Of a stretch of DNA of 64,000 nucleotides, positions 1 through 7,981 are shown piece after piece. The translations under genes were made by a program, and so were the position numbers. Each line of letters opens with the position of its first letter. The stretch's first letter is position 1. Source of the DNA: Gordonia westfalica (GTDB taxonomy: Bacteria > Actinomycetota > Actinomycetes > Mycobacteriales > Mycobacteriaceae); the NCBI RefSeq assembly GCF_900105725.1, contig NZ_FNLM01000034.1, positions 434,001 to 498,000 on the forward strand, written 5' to 3'. Under the pieces are notes generated by a model, which was given only the letters and a program-made list of their open reading frames with translations, was not told the DNA's origin and searched no databases.

Positions 1-2867
1 CCCAGTTCGGCGAGATCGATGAGTTCGAGATCGACGACGCGGCGCGACATCTCGTCCCACACCGGCATGACGCCGAGCAACGCGAGGACCTCGGCGACGT
101 CGTCACCGGATGTGCGCATCGCGCTGGTCCCCCACACCGACAGGCCCACCGACGCGGGGTGATGACCGTGGTCGGCGACGTAGCGCTCGAGCAGCGAATC
201 GGCCATCGCGCGGCCGGTCTCCCATGCCAGTCGTGAGGGCACGGCCTTCGGGTCCACCGAGTAGAAGTTGCGGCCGGTCGGCAGCACGTTGATCAGGCCG
301 CGCAACGGGGACCCGCTGGGACCGGCGGGGATGAAGCCGCCGTCGAGGGCGTGCAACACCCTGGGCACCTCGCCGGTGGTCTGCCGCAGCCGAGGCACCA
401 CCTCGGTGGCCGCGAAGCGCAGGACGTCGCCGACCGCCTCGGGCAGTCCCGCGGTGGCCTCGGCGACCGCGGTCGGAGACCAGTCGTCCTTGGCGCAGGC
501 GGCGACCAGCTCTCGGGCCTGCGCCTCGACGGCGTCGACGGTCCCGCGTTCGGCGGTCCCGTCCTCGATCAGACCCAGTGCCTCGCGGAGTCCGGGAAGT
601 GCGGAGGTACCGCCCCACAGCTGGCGGGCCCGCAGCATCGCCAGCACGAGGTCGACCTCGGCGTCGTCGCGCGGCGGTTCGCCGAGAACGTGGAGACCGT
701 CGCGGATCTGGACGTCCTTGATCTCACACAGCCAGCCGTCGACGTGCAGCAGCATGTCGTCGAAGACCTCTTCGTCGGGGCGTTCGGTGAGCCCGAGGTC
801 GTGGTCCATCTTGGCCGCGGTGAGCAGTGTCCAGATCTGCTGGCGGATCGCCGGGAGTTTCGCGGGGTCGAGGGCGGTGATGTTCGCGTGTTCGTCGAGC
901 AGCTGCTCGAGGCGGGCGATGTCGCCGTAGGACTCCGCCCGCGCCATCGGCGGGATCAGATGGTCGACGAGCACCGCGTGGGCTCGACGCTTGGCCTGCG
1001 TCCCCTCCCCCGGGTCGTTGACGAGGAACGGGTAGATGAGCGGCAGATCGCCGAGGGCGGCGTCGGTTCCGCAGTTGGCGGACATGCCGAGGTTCTTGCC
1101 CGGTAGCCATTCGAGGTTGCCGTGTTTGCCGACGTGGACGATCGCGTCGGCGCCGAAACCGGCCTCCCCGCGGGCCTGCTGTGCCGCGATCCACCGGTAG
1201 GACGCCAGATAGTGGTGCGACGGCGGCAGATCCGGGTCGTGGTAGATGGCGACGGGGTTCTCGCCGAACCCGCGCGGCGGCTGCACCATGATCGCGATGT
1301 TGCCGAAAGTCAGTGCGGCGACGACGATGTCGCCGTCGGGGTTGGTCGACCGGTCGACGAACAGCTCGCCGGGCGCCTCACCCCAGTGTTCGACGACGCC
1401 GCTGCGCAGTTCCTCCGGCAGCGTCTCGAACCAGGCGCGGTACTCGGCGGCGGGTAGCCGGATCGGGTTGGCGGCGAGGGTCTCCTCGGTCAGCCAGTCC
1501 GGGTCCTGTCCACCGGTGGCGATGATCTCGTGGATCAGTGCATCCGAATCGTCCTCTGCCAGGCCGGGTATCGCATCCGGCCCCGATTCCGGGCCGAGGT
1601 CGTAGCCGGCCGCACGTAGCGCGGCGAGGAGGCGCAGAAGGCTGCGCGGGGTGTCGAGGCCGACGGCGTTGCCGATGCGGGCGTGCTTGGTCGGGTACGC
1701 CGACAACATGATGGCGATGCGCTTGTCGGCGGCCGGGATGCGGCGCAACCGTGCGTGCGACACCGCGATTCCCGCCACGCGGGCGCAGCGCTCCGGATCC
1801 GGCTGGTACCAGGGCAGGCCGTCGTCGTCGAACTCCTTGAAGGAGAACGGGACCGTGATGATGCGGCCGTCGAACTCCGGTACCGCCACCTGCGTCGCGA
1901 CGTCCAGCGGCGAGAGACCGTCGTCGCTCGCCTCCCAGTCCGCGCGGGAGCCGGTGAGGCACAGGCCCTGCAGGATCGGGATGTCGAGTGCGGCGAGCCG
2001 TTCGATGTTCCAGGCCTCGTCGTCGCCGCCGGCCGACGCGGTCGCGGGGGTCGCTCCCCCGGCGGCCAGCACGGTGACGACGAGGGCGTCGGCGGTGCCG
2101 AGCAAGTCGATCAGGTCGTCGGGGGCTGTGCGCAGCGATGCACAGAAGATCGGGAGCGCCCGGGCGCCGCGGTCCTCGATCGCGCGGCAGAGCGCGTCGA
2201 TGTAGCGGGTGTTGCCGGCGAGGTGCTGGGCTCGGTAATAGAGCACCGCGATGGTCGGCCCTTCGAGGCTCGTCGCTTGCGCTCCTCGCACCTCAGGGAT
2301 CGAGGAGGCCGTCGCTTGCGCTCCTCGCACCTCAGGGATCGAGGAGGCCGTCGCTTGCGCTCCTCGCACCTCAGGGATCGAGGAGGCCGCCGGCTGCGCT
2401 CCTCGCACCGAGGAACGCTCCAGGATCCCCCAGGCAGGCGTCTGCTGCGGCGGTTCGAAACCGTGCCCGGTGAACAGCACGGTGTCCGACAGGAAGTGGT
2501 GCAGGTTGACGATGTTCGCGACACCGCCCGCGGCCAGGTAGTCGTGGGCCTGCGCGGCGACTCCGGCCGGCACCGTCGAATGCGCCATCAGATCCGGGTC
2601 CGGCTGCTGTTCGCCGGAACAGACGACCAGCGGTTTCCCGGTCGCCTCGACCGCCGCGAGTCCCTCTTCCCAGGCCCGCGTGCCGCCCAGGATGCGGACC
2701 ACGATCAGGTCGGCATCGGCGGCCAGCGCCGGGATCTCGTCGACGAGGATCCTCGAGGGATTGGCGCCGCGGAACACGACGGTGCCATTCGAATCAGGGG
2801 TGTTCGCGTCGCTCGCGGCCGCTGCGGTCAGCAGATCGGTGTCCGAGGTCGAGAGCAGCAGGATCAT
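1..2867 (-). CDS. cobN: Cobaltochelatase subunit CobN (3' end beyond window)
   Basis: Large subunit of the ATP-dependent aerobic cobaltochelatase, which inserts cobalt into hydrogenobyrinic acid a,c-diamide together with a CobS/CobT-type ATPase. The first 955 codons are visible, of roughly 1,200 usual for the family; the frame is open to the window edge. The start is ATG at 2867, giving the typical N-terminus MILLLSTSDTDLL. Conserved CobN stretches are readable, such as IVHVGKHGNLEWLPGK and FLVNDPGEGTQAKRR. A cobalamin riboswitch precedes it on the same strand, so it is probably repressed by the end product. Oddity: residues about 153-200 are encoded by an in-frame tandem repeat (three perfect 13-residue copies, SSIPEVRGAQATA) that matches a dispersed noncoding repeat elsewhere in the window. 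Reading frame is kept on both sides, so the gene is probably functional. Confidence 0.95.
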   Translation of the reverse strand, partial: MILLLSTSDTDLLTAAAASDANTPDSNGTVVFRGANPSRILVDEIPALAADADLIVVRILGGTRAWEEGLAAVEATGKPLVVCSGEQQPDPDLMAHSTVPAGVAAQAHDYLAAGGVANIVNLHHFLSDTVLFTGHGFEPPQQTPAWGILERSSVRGAQPAASSIPEVRGAQATASSIPEVRGAQATASSIPEVRGAQATSLEGPTIAVLYYRAQHLAGNTRYIDALCRAIEDRGARALPIFCASLRTAPDDLIDLLGTADALVVTVLAAGGATPATASAGGDDEAWNIERLAALDIPILQGLCLTGSRADWEASDDGLSPLDVATQVAVPEFDGRIITVPFSFKEFDDDGLPWYQPDPERCARVAGIAVSHARLRRIPAADKRIAIMLSAYPTKHARIGNAVGLDTPRSLLRLLAALRAAGYDLGPESGPDAIPGLAEDDSDALIHEIIATGGQDPDWLTEETLAANPIRLPAAEYRAWFETLPEELRSGVVEHWGEAPGELFVDRSTNPDGDIVVAALTFGNIAIMVQPPRGFGENPVAIYHDPDLPPSHHYLASYRWIAAQQARGEAGFGADAIVHVGKHGNLEWLPGKNLGMSANCGTDAALGDLPLIYPFLVNDPGEGTQAKRRAHAVLVDHLIPPMARAESYGDIARLEQLLDEHANITALDPAKLPAIRQQIWTLLTAAKMDHDLGLTERPDEEVFDDMLLHVDGWLCEIKDVQIRDGLHVLGEPPRDDAEVDLVLAMLRARQLWGGTSALPGLREALGLIEDGTAERGTVDAVEAQARELVAACAKDDWSPTAVAEATAGLPEAVGDVLRFAATEVVPRLRQTTGEVPRVLHALDGGFIPAGPSGSPLRGLINVLPTGRNFYSVDPKAVPSRLAWETGRAMADSLLERYVADHGHHPASVGLSVWGTSAMRTSGDDVAEVLALLGVMPVWDEMSRRVVDLELIDLAEL
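2260..2409. repeat. 39-bp tandem repeat inside cobN
   Basis: Three perfect 39-bp copies (2271-2309, 2310-2348, 2349-2387) are followed by a diverged 22-bp partial copy to 2409. The 38 bases at 2260-2297 recur exactly at 46947-46984, outside any convincing gene. The period is a multiple of three, so the cobN frame is not broken. This looks like a dispersed GC-rich element that landed in cobN and then expanded. Confidence 0.9.
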
Positions 2868-2899
2868 CGTGTCTCCTCGCCGGGTTGTCGCGCCCGGAG

Positions 2900-3030
2900 T
2901 GTCGGGTGTGTGCGAGGGACTGGTCTGGCTGAGGCACCCGGTAGGACCCGGGAACCCATCACAGTGGCGCGACCGCGCCGGATTCTCACCGGCTTCAGCC
3001 CGCTCGCGGTTGGATCTCAGCCTACGGTGG
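2900..3030 (-). promoter_or_regulatory. Cobalamin riboswitch upstream of cobN
   Basis: On the minus strand the segment carries the conserved core GGTGAGAATCCGGC, then GCCACTGTGA (2968-2959), and a B12-box-like AGCCAGACCA (2930-2921) about 55 bases before the cobN ATG. These match the order and spacing of the adenosylcobalamin riboswitch. It probably lowers cobN expression when the cofactor is plentiful. Exact ends are estimated. The element fills the divergent gap with cobG and faces away from cobG. Confidence 0.9.
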
Positions 3031-3062
3031 GCCGTCGGCGACCCCCTCACCTGGGCCGGTCG

Positions 3063-3068
3063 TAGGCT
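3063..3068 (+). promoter_or_regulatory. -10 hexamer of cobG (leaderless)
   Basis: TAGGCT lies 6 bases before the ATG at 3075, so the transcript probably starts at or next to the start codon. Confidence 0.6.
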
Positions 3069-3074
3069 GGGGTG

Positions 3075-4256
3075 ATGACTGAGGCGGCCGACCACACCCC
3101 CGGTGCAGCGATCCGGGAATCCGCGGACCGCTGTCCCGGCGTGTTCAGCACACACGATGCGCAGGACGGTGCCCTCGCCCGGATCCGCCTTCCCGGTGGC
3201 AGGATTCGCGCTGATCAGCTCGCCGCGCTGGCCCAGGCCTCGGCCGCCCACGCCGACGGGTTCCTCGAACTGACCGCCCGCGGGAATCTCCAGTTGCGGG
3301 GGATCACCGACGTCGGCGCCGTGGCGGATGCCGTGGTCGGCGCCGGACTCGCGCCCAGCTCGTCTCACGACAAGGTGCGGAACATCGAGGTGAGCCCCCT
3401 GACCGGACGTATCGGCGGGGTCGTCGACGCCGGTCCGATCGCCGCCGCCCTCGACGACGCGTTGCGAGCCGATCCCGCGGCCACCTCGATCTCGGGACGC
3501 TTCCTGTTCGGCATCGACGACGGTCGCGGTGACATCCTGCGCCGCGGCGCCGACGCGTGTGCGGTGACGCGCTCGGCGGAACCCGTGGTCGCCGACATCG
3601 TCGTCGGCGGGATCGCGGTCGGGTCCGTCCACGGCGTCGACGGGATCGTCGAAGCGCTGATCGCGGTGGCAGCAGGACTGAACGACGTTGCTCCCGCCGC
3701 CTGGCGCATCCGTGACCTGGACGCCGAGGATCGGAGTCGTCTGCAGCGGCTCGTCGCAGATCGCCTGGCACCCGTCGTCGGGTCCGGTGACGACGATGTT
3801 CCGGACCCCGTCGAGCCGATCGTCGGCTGGTTCGACCAGGACGACGGGTCGGTGCTGCTCGGGTCGGTGGTGGAACTCGGACGGCTTCCCGCACGTCTCG
3901 CCGAGTTCATCGCCGCGGTCGAATCGCCGGTCGTGTTCACTCCGGACCGGGAGATCCTCATCTGCGACCTGGGCGAAGGAGTCGCCGAGACCGTGGTGCG
4001 GGTCCTCGCGCCGATGGGACTGATCTTCGACGCGAACTCACCGTGGGCAAGACTCAGCTGCTGCGTCGGAGCACCGGGCTGCGGATCGGCCCACGCCCCG
4101 GTGCGTCACGACCTGCTCGCCCACGTCGAGGCGGGCCTGCCCGTCGGCGATCGCGAGCACTGGGTGGGTTGCGAGCGACGGTGCGGCTCCCCTGCCGACG
4201 CGCACCTGTCGGTGCAGGCCACGCCCGACGGCGATTACGCCCGGCGTCGCCGCTAG
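3075..4256 (+). CDS. cobG: Precorrin-3B synthase CobG
   Basis: Oxygen-dependent monooxygenase of the aerobic B12 pathway that converts precorrin-3A to precorrin-3B. The 393-residue protein has the nitrite/sulfite reductase fold, including the ferredoxin-like half-domain (LTARGNLQLRGI, residues about 65-76). The C-terminal part holds the four cysteines expected to bind a 4Fe-4S cluster: SCCVGAPGCGSA, then VGCERRCGSP about 45 residues later. The start is ATG 3075, preceded by a TAGGCT hexamer at 6 bases; a GTG lies one codon upstream. It opens the cobG-cobH-cobIJ set and is divergent from cobN. Its presence indicates the aerobic route. Confidence 0.93.
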   Translation: MTEAADHTPGAAIRESADRCPGVFSTHDAQDGALARIRLPGGRIRADQLAALAQASAAHADGFLELTARGNLQLRGITDVGAVADAVVGAGLAPSSSHDKVRNIEVSPLTGRIGGVVDAGPIAAALDDALRADPAATSISGRFLFGIDDGRGDILRRGADACAVTRSAEPVVADIVVGGIAVGSVHGVDGIVEALIAVAAGLNDVAPAAWRIRDLDAEDRSRLQRLVADRLAPVVGSGDDDVPDPVEPIVGWFDQDDGSVLLGSVVELGRLPARLAEFIAAVESPVVFTPDREILICDLGEGVAETVVRVLAPMGLIFDANSPWARLSCCVGAPGCGSAHAPVRHDLLAHVEAGLPVGDREHWVGCERRCGSPADAHLSVQATPDGDYARRRR

Positions 4257-4269
4257 GCTCGTCCGCACC

Positions 4270-4893
4270 ATGACCGAGTACTTGCGCGACGGCGCCGAGA
4301 TCTATCGCCAGTCCTTTGCGACGATCCGATCAGAGTCCGATCTGTCCGCTTTCACCCCCGACGTGGCGACCGTGGTCGTCCGGATGATCCACGCCTGTGG
4401 CCAGACCGACCTCACCCGTGACGTCGTCGCGACACCCGGCGTCGTCCGGGCGGCACGCGGTGCGCTCGAGGCCGGGGCACCGATCCTCTGCGACGCATCG
4501 ATGGTGGCATCCGGCATCACCCGCAAACGCCTGCCCGCCGACAACGAGGTGCTCTGCCACCTCTCCGAACCCGGCCTCGCCGCGCTGGCGGAGGAGATGG
4601 GGACGACGAGAACCGCTGCGGCCCTGCAGTTCTGGTTGCCACGTCTCGAAGGTGCGGTCGTCGCGATCGGTAATGCCCCCACCGCCCTGTTCGCACTGCT
4701 CGACATGATCGACAAGGGCGCACCCCGCCCGGCGGCGATCGTCGGCGCACCAGTCGGTTTCATCGGCGCCGCCGAGTCCTGCGAGGCCCTGGCCGCCCGC
4801 ACCGACCTCGAGTTCATCACGGTCACCGGCCGCCGCGGCGGGTCGGCGATCACCGCCGCCGCCGTCAACGCGCTTGCCACCCCCCAGGAGTGA
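4270..4893 (+). CDS. cobH: Precorrin-8X methylmutase CobH
   Basis: Moves the C-11 methyl group to C-12, converting precorrin-8X to hydrogenobyrinic acid. The 207-residue length is normal. The catalytic histidine is in MIHACGQ (His41). The family blocks ILCDASMVASGI and the C-terminal VGAPVGFIGAAES are present. It begins 13 bases after the cobG stop. A TAGGCT hexamer overlaps that stop (4254-4259), so an internal promoter is possible. The 3' end touches the cobIJ start region (AGGAGTGAATGTG), consistent with translational coupling. Confidence 0.95.
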   Translation: MTEYLRDGAEIYRQSFATIRSESDLSAFTPDVATVVVRMIHACGQTDLTRDVVATPGVVRAARGALEAGAPILCDASMVASGITRKRLPADNEVLCHLSEPGLAALAEEMGTTRTAAALQFWLPRLEGAVVAIGNAPTALFALLDMIDKGAPRPAAIVGAPVGFIGAAESCEALAARTDLEFITVTGRRGGSAITAAAVNALATPQE

Positions 4894-4895
4894 AT

Positions 4896-6500
4896 GTGTC
4901 TGCAGTCGACAACGAAACAACCCGGCAGGAAACAGGTGGGGGCAAGCTCTGGGGAATCGGCCTGGGCCCCGGCGACAGCGAACTGATGACGGTCAAGGCC
5001 GCGCGGGTGATCAGCACCGCCGACGTGGTCGCGTATCACTGTGCGCGCCATGGCAACAGCATCGCGCGCTCGGTCGCCGAACCGTATCTGCGGGACGGGC
5101 AGACCGAAGAGCGGCTCATGTACCCGGTCACCACCGAGACCACCGACCATCCCGGGGGCTATCAGGGTGCGCTCGACGACTTCTACGCCGAGAGTGCGGA
5201 GCGGCTGGCCGTCCACCTGCGCGCCGGCCGGGACGTGGTCCTTCTCGCCGAGGGCGACCCGCTCTTCTACAGCTCCTACATGCACATGCACAAACGACTC
5301 TCGCCGCACTTCGACGCGGAGATCGTGCCCGGCGTGACCTCGGTGAGCGCGGCGTCGGCCGCCACCGGTGTGCCCCTCGTCGAGGGCGACGAGACGCTCA
5401 CGGTGGTGCCGGGCACGGCCGCGACCGAGGAGTTGCTGTTCCGGTTCCGTTCGGCCGACGCCGTCGTGGTGATGAAGCTGGGCCGCACCTTCGAACGGGT
5501 GCGAGAAGCATTGCGGGAAGCCGGCCGACTCGACGAGGCCTTCTATGTCGAACGGGCCTCGACCACCGTCGAACGGGTGCTGCCCGCCGCCGAGGTGAAT
5601 CCCGCTGAGGTGCCGTACTTCTCGATCCTCGTGGTTCCCGGTCGACGCAACAACCCACGCTTCGAGCCGAAGCCGGTACCGGGCGAGTTGGTGATCGTGG
5701 GCCTCGGACCGGGCCACGACAGTTGGACGACGCCCGAGGTGCGCGCCGAACTGGCCAGGGCCACCGATCTCGTCGGCTACACCACCTACCTCAAGCGGGT
5801 GACGCCGCGACCCGGTCAGCGCGTCCACGCGAGCGACAACCGGGTCGAGTCCGAGCGTGCCGAATTCGCACTCGATCTCGCCCGACGCGGTGCGCGCGTG
5901 GCGGTCGTGTCCTCCGGCGATCCCGGCGTGTTCGCGATGGCGGCCGCGGTGACCGAGGTGGCCGCCGAACCCCAGTGGCACGACGTACCGGTGCGCGTGG
6001 TCCCGGGTGTCACGGCTGCCACCGCGGTGGCGGCGGCGGTCGGTGCTCCCCTGGGACATGACTTCGCGGTCATCTCGCTGTCGGACCGGCTCAAGCCCTG
6101 GTCGGTGATCGAACGCCGTATCAAGGCCGCCCTGGCCGCCGACCTGGTCATCGCGATCTACAACCCGGGCTCGGCAAGCCGTTCGTGGCAGGTCGGAGCT
6201 CTCAAACACACACTGTTGCAGACGGTCTCACCCGATCGAGTCCTGGTACTCGGCCGCGATGTGGGCGGTCCGGAGCAGACACTCACCACGACCACCGTCG
6301 GCGAGTTCGATCCCGAGGTCGTCGACATGCGGACGTTGCTCATCATCGGTTCGTCGGCGACCCGGATGGTCCAGCGGGCTGCGGGGTCGCTGGTGTTCAC
6401 GCCTCGCCGGCACACCCCGGCCGAGGACGCGGAGCAGGTGACCGGGCAGGCGTCAGCCGAGCAGCCGCTCGAGCCAAGCCTCGGCGCCGGCGACGTCTGA
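4896..6500 (+). CDS. cobIJ: Fused precorrin-2 C20- and precorrin-3B C17-methyltransferase CobIJ
   Basis: Two SAM-dependent corrinoid methyltransferases joined in one chain of about 534 residues. The N-terminal half is CobI (GIGLGPGDSELMTVKAA near the start; LLAEGDPLFYSSYMH). The C-terminal half, from about residue 255, is CobJ (VIVGLGPGHDSWTTPE; VVSSGDPGVFAMA; YNPGSASRSWQ). The same fusion is known from mycobacteria. GTG 4896 is preferred because AGGAG lies 5 bases upstream; an in-frame GTG at 4890 overlaps the cobH stop. The last 48 bases overlap the convergent cobK 3' end, so the two genes share coding DNA on opposite strands. Confidence 0.93.
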   Translation: MSAVDNETTRQETGGGKLWGIGLGPGDSELMTVKAARVISTADVVAYHCARHGNSIARSVAEPYLRDGQTEERLMYPVTTETTDHPGGYQGALDDFYAESAERLAVHLRAGRDVVLLAEGDPLFYSSYMHMHKRLSPHFDAEIVPGVTSVSAASAATGVPLVEGDETLTVVPGTAATEELLFRFRSADAVVVMKLGRTFERVREALREAGRLDEAFYVERASTTVERVLPAAEVNPAEVPYFSILVVPGRRNNPRFEPKPVPGELVIVGLGPGHDSWTTPEVRAELARATDLVGYTTYLKRVTPRPGQRVHASDNRVESERAEFALDLARRGARVAVVSSGDPGVFAMAAAVTEVAAEPQWHDVPVRVVPGVTAATAVAAAVGAPLGHDFAVISLSDRLKPWSVIERRIKAALAADLVIAIYNPGSASRSWQVGALKHTLLQTVSPDRVLVLGRDVGGPEQTLTTTTVGEFDPEVVDMRTLLIIGSSATRMVQRAAGSLVFTPRRHTPAEDAEQVTGQASAEQPLEPSLGAGDV

Positions 6501-7211
6501 CACGGCCGGAACGTCGGGCTCGACCGGCCGGTCGACGACGATCACGTCGACGCCCAGCGTGGCGGCGGCATCGAGTTTGGCCTTCGTCAGCGATCCCCCG
6601 CTGTTCTTGGTGACGAGTAGATCGATCCGGTGCTCGCGCAGCAGCGCCAGTTCCGAGTCGTAGTCGTAGGGTCCGCGGGAACGCAGGATCTCATGGTGCG
6701 CGGGGAGGTCTGCGGTCGGCGGATCGACCACCCGGATCAGGAACCAGGCATCGTCGATTCCGGCGAACACACCGACATCCTGACGGCCGGTGGTCAGCAG
6801 AACCCGCTTGCCGCGGCGTCGTACCTCGTCCGCCGCCGCGGCGAGATCCGGTACGCACGTCCAGCGGTCGGATTCCGTCGGGGTCCACGGTTCACGGCGC
6901 AGGCGGAGCAGCGGCACCCCGGCTTCCGACGCGGCCCGGGCGGCGTTCCGGGTGATGGTGGCCGCGAAGGGATGCGTCGCATCGACGACAGCGTGAATCC
7001 TGTTGCTGCGCAGCCACTCCCGCAGACCTTCGGCCCCACCGAATCCGCCGATCCGGACCGGTCCCACCGGCAGTCGCGGATTGTCCACACGTCCGGCGAG
7101 TGAGCTGATGACGGACACCCCGGTCTCGGTCAGCGCAGCTGCCAGTGCGCGGGCCTCGCCGGTGCCGCCGAGGATGAGGATCTGCGGGTCGGGCCCGGCC
7201 TCGTCGGTCAT
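6453..7211 (-). CDS. cobK: Precorrin-6A reductase CobK
   Basis: NADPH-dependent reduction of precorrin-6A to precorrin-6B. The 252-residue protein has the expected N-terminal GGTGEARALAAAL nucleotide-binding motif, VVDATHPFAATIT, and the C-terminal TKNSGGSLTKAKLDAA. The start is ATG 7211, overlapping the cobM stop as ATGA; the open frame extends upstream, but that portion is out of context inside cobM. It is the last gene of the SDR-cobL-cobM-cobK operon. Its 3' end overlaps cobIJ tail to tail by 48 bases. Confidence 0.94.
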   Translation of the reverse strand: MTDEAGPDPQILILGGTGEARALAAALTETGVSVISSLAGRVDNPRLPVGPVRIGGFGGAEGLREWLRSNRIHAVVDATHPFAATITRNAARAASEAGVPLLRLRREPWTPTESDRWTCVPDLAAAADEVRRRGKRVLLTTGRQDVGVFAGIDDAWFLIRVVDPPTADLPAHHEILRSRGPYDYDSELALLREHRIDLLVTKNSGGSLTKAKLDAAATLGVDVIVVDRPVEPDVPAVSDVAGAEAWLERLLG

Positions 7212-7981
7212 GGGTGCGGTGTCTCGCGGAGTTTGGTCATGCGGGCGTGGGAATACAGGTAGCTGTCGGTGACCTCGGGATGCGCAGTCGCGTCGAGGAC
7301 CCGGCCGACGAAGATGATCGCGGTCTTGCGGATGTCGGCGGCCTCGAGGGTCTCCGCCAGGCGATTCAGCGGACAGCGCACCACCTGCTGGTTCGGCCGG
7401 CTCGCGAAAGCCACCGTCGCGGTGGGACATTCCGGCCCGTAGTACGGGATCAGCGCGTCGACGATCTGTTCGGCCCGGTGGGCGGCGAGATGCAGGGCGA
7501 GCGTCACGCCGGTGGCGGCGAGACTCGCGAGATCCTCGCCGGCGGGCATGTCGGTCGACAGCGTCGACACCCGGGTGATGAGGAGGCTCTGCCCCACTCC
7601 CGGGACGGTGAGTTCGGAGTCGAGCGCAGCCGCGGCGGCCGCGAAAGCGGGTACTCCGGGCACGATCTCGTACGGGATGCCTCGGCCGCGGAGTTCTCGC
7701 TGTTGCTCGGCGAGCGCCGAGTAGATCGAGAGATCACCCGAGTGCAGGCGGGCGACGTCGTGCCCGCGCTCGTGGGCGGCGACGATGTGATCGACGATGT
7801 CGGACAGCGGCATCCGCGCCGTGTCGACGAGGACGGCGTCGTCGGGACACAACTCGAGCAGCTCGTCGGGTACAAGTGACCCGGCGTAGAGACAGGTGCG
7901 GCACTCCCCCAGCATCCGCGCGCCGCGCAGCGTGATGAGGTCGGGGGCGCCGGGTCCGGCGCCGATGAAGTAGACAGTCAT
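7208..7981 (-). CDS. cobM: Precorrin-4 C11-methyltransferase CobM
   Basis: SAM-dependent methylation of precorrin-4 at C-11 in the B12 pathway. The 257-residue protein starts MTVYFIGAGPGAPDLITLRG, a clear CobM/CbiF signature. It carries ARLHSGDLSIYSAL and YEIVPGVPAFAAAAAAL. ATG 7981 overlaps the cobL stop (ATGA) and the stop overlaps the cobK ATG, so translation is probably coupled on both sides. Confidence 0.95.
   Translation of the reverse strand: MTVYFIGAGPGAPDLITLRGARMLGECRTCLYAGSLVPDELLELCPDDAVLVDTARMPLSDIVDHIVAAHERGHDVARLHSGDLSIYSALAEQQRELRGRGIPYEIVPGVPAFAAAAAALDSELTVPGVGQSLLITRVSTLSTDMPAGEDLASLAATGVTLALHLAAHRAEQIVDALIPYYGPECPTATVAFASRPNQQVVRCPLNRLAETLEAADIRKTAIIFVGRVLDATAHPEVTDSYLYSHARMTKLRETPHP

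Noticed and set aside
2260..2409. CRISPR array
   Set aside because: Direct repeats are contiguous with no spacers and lie in frame in cobN; no cas genes.
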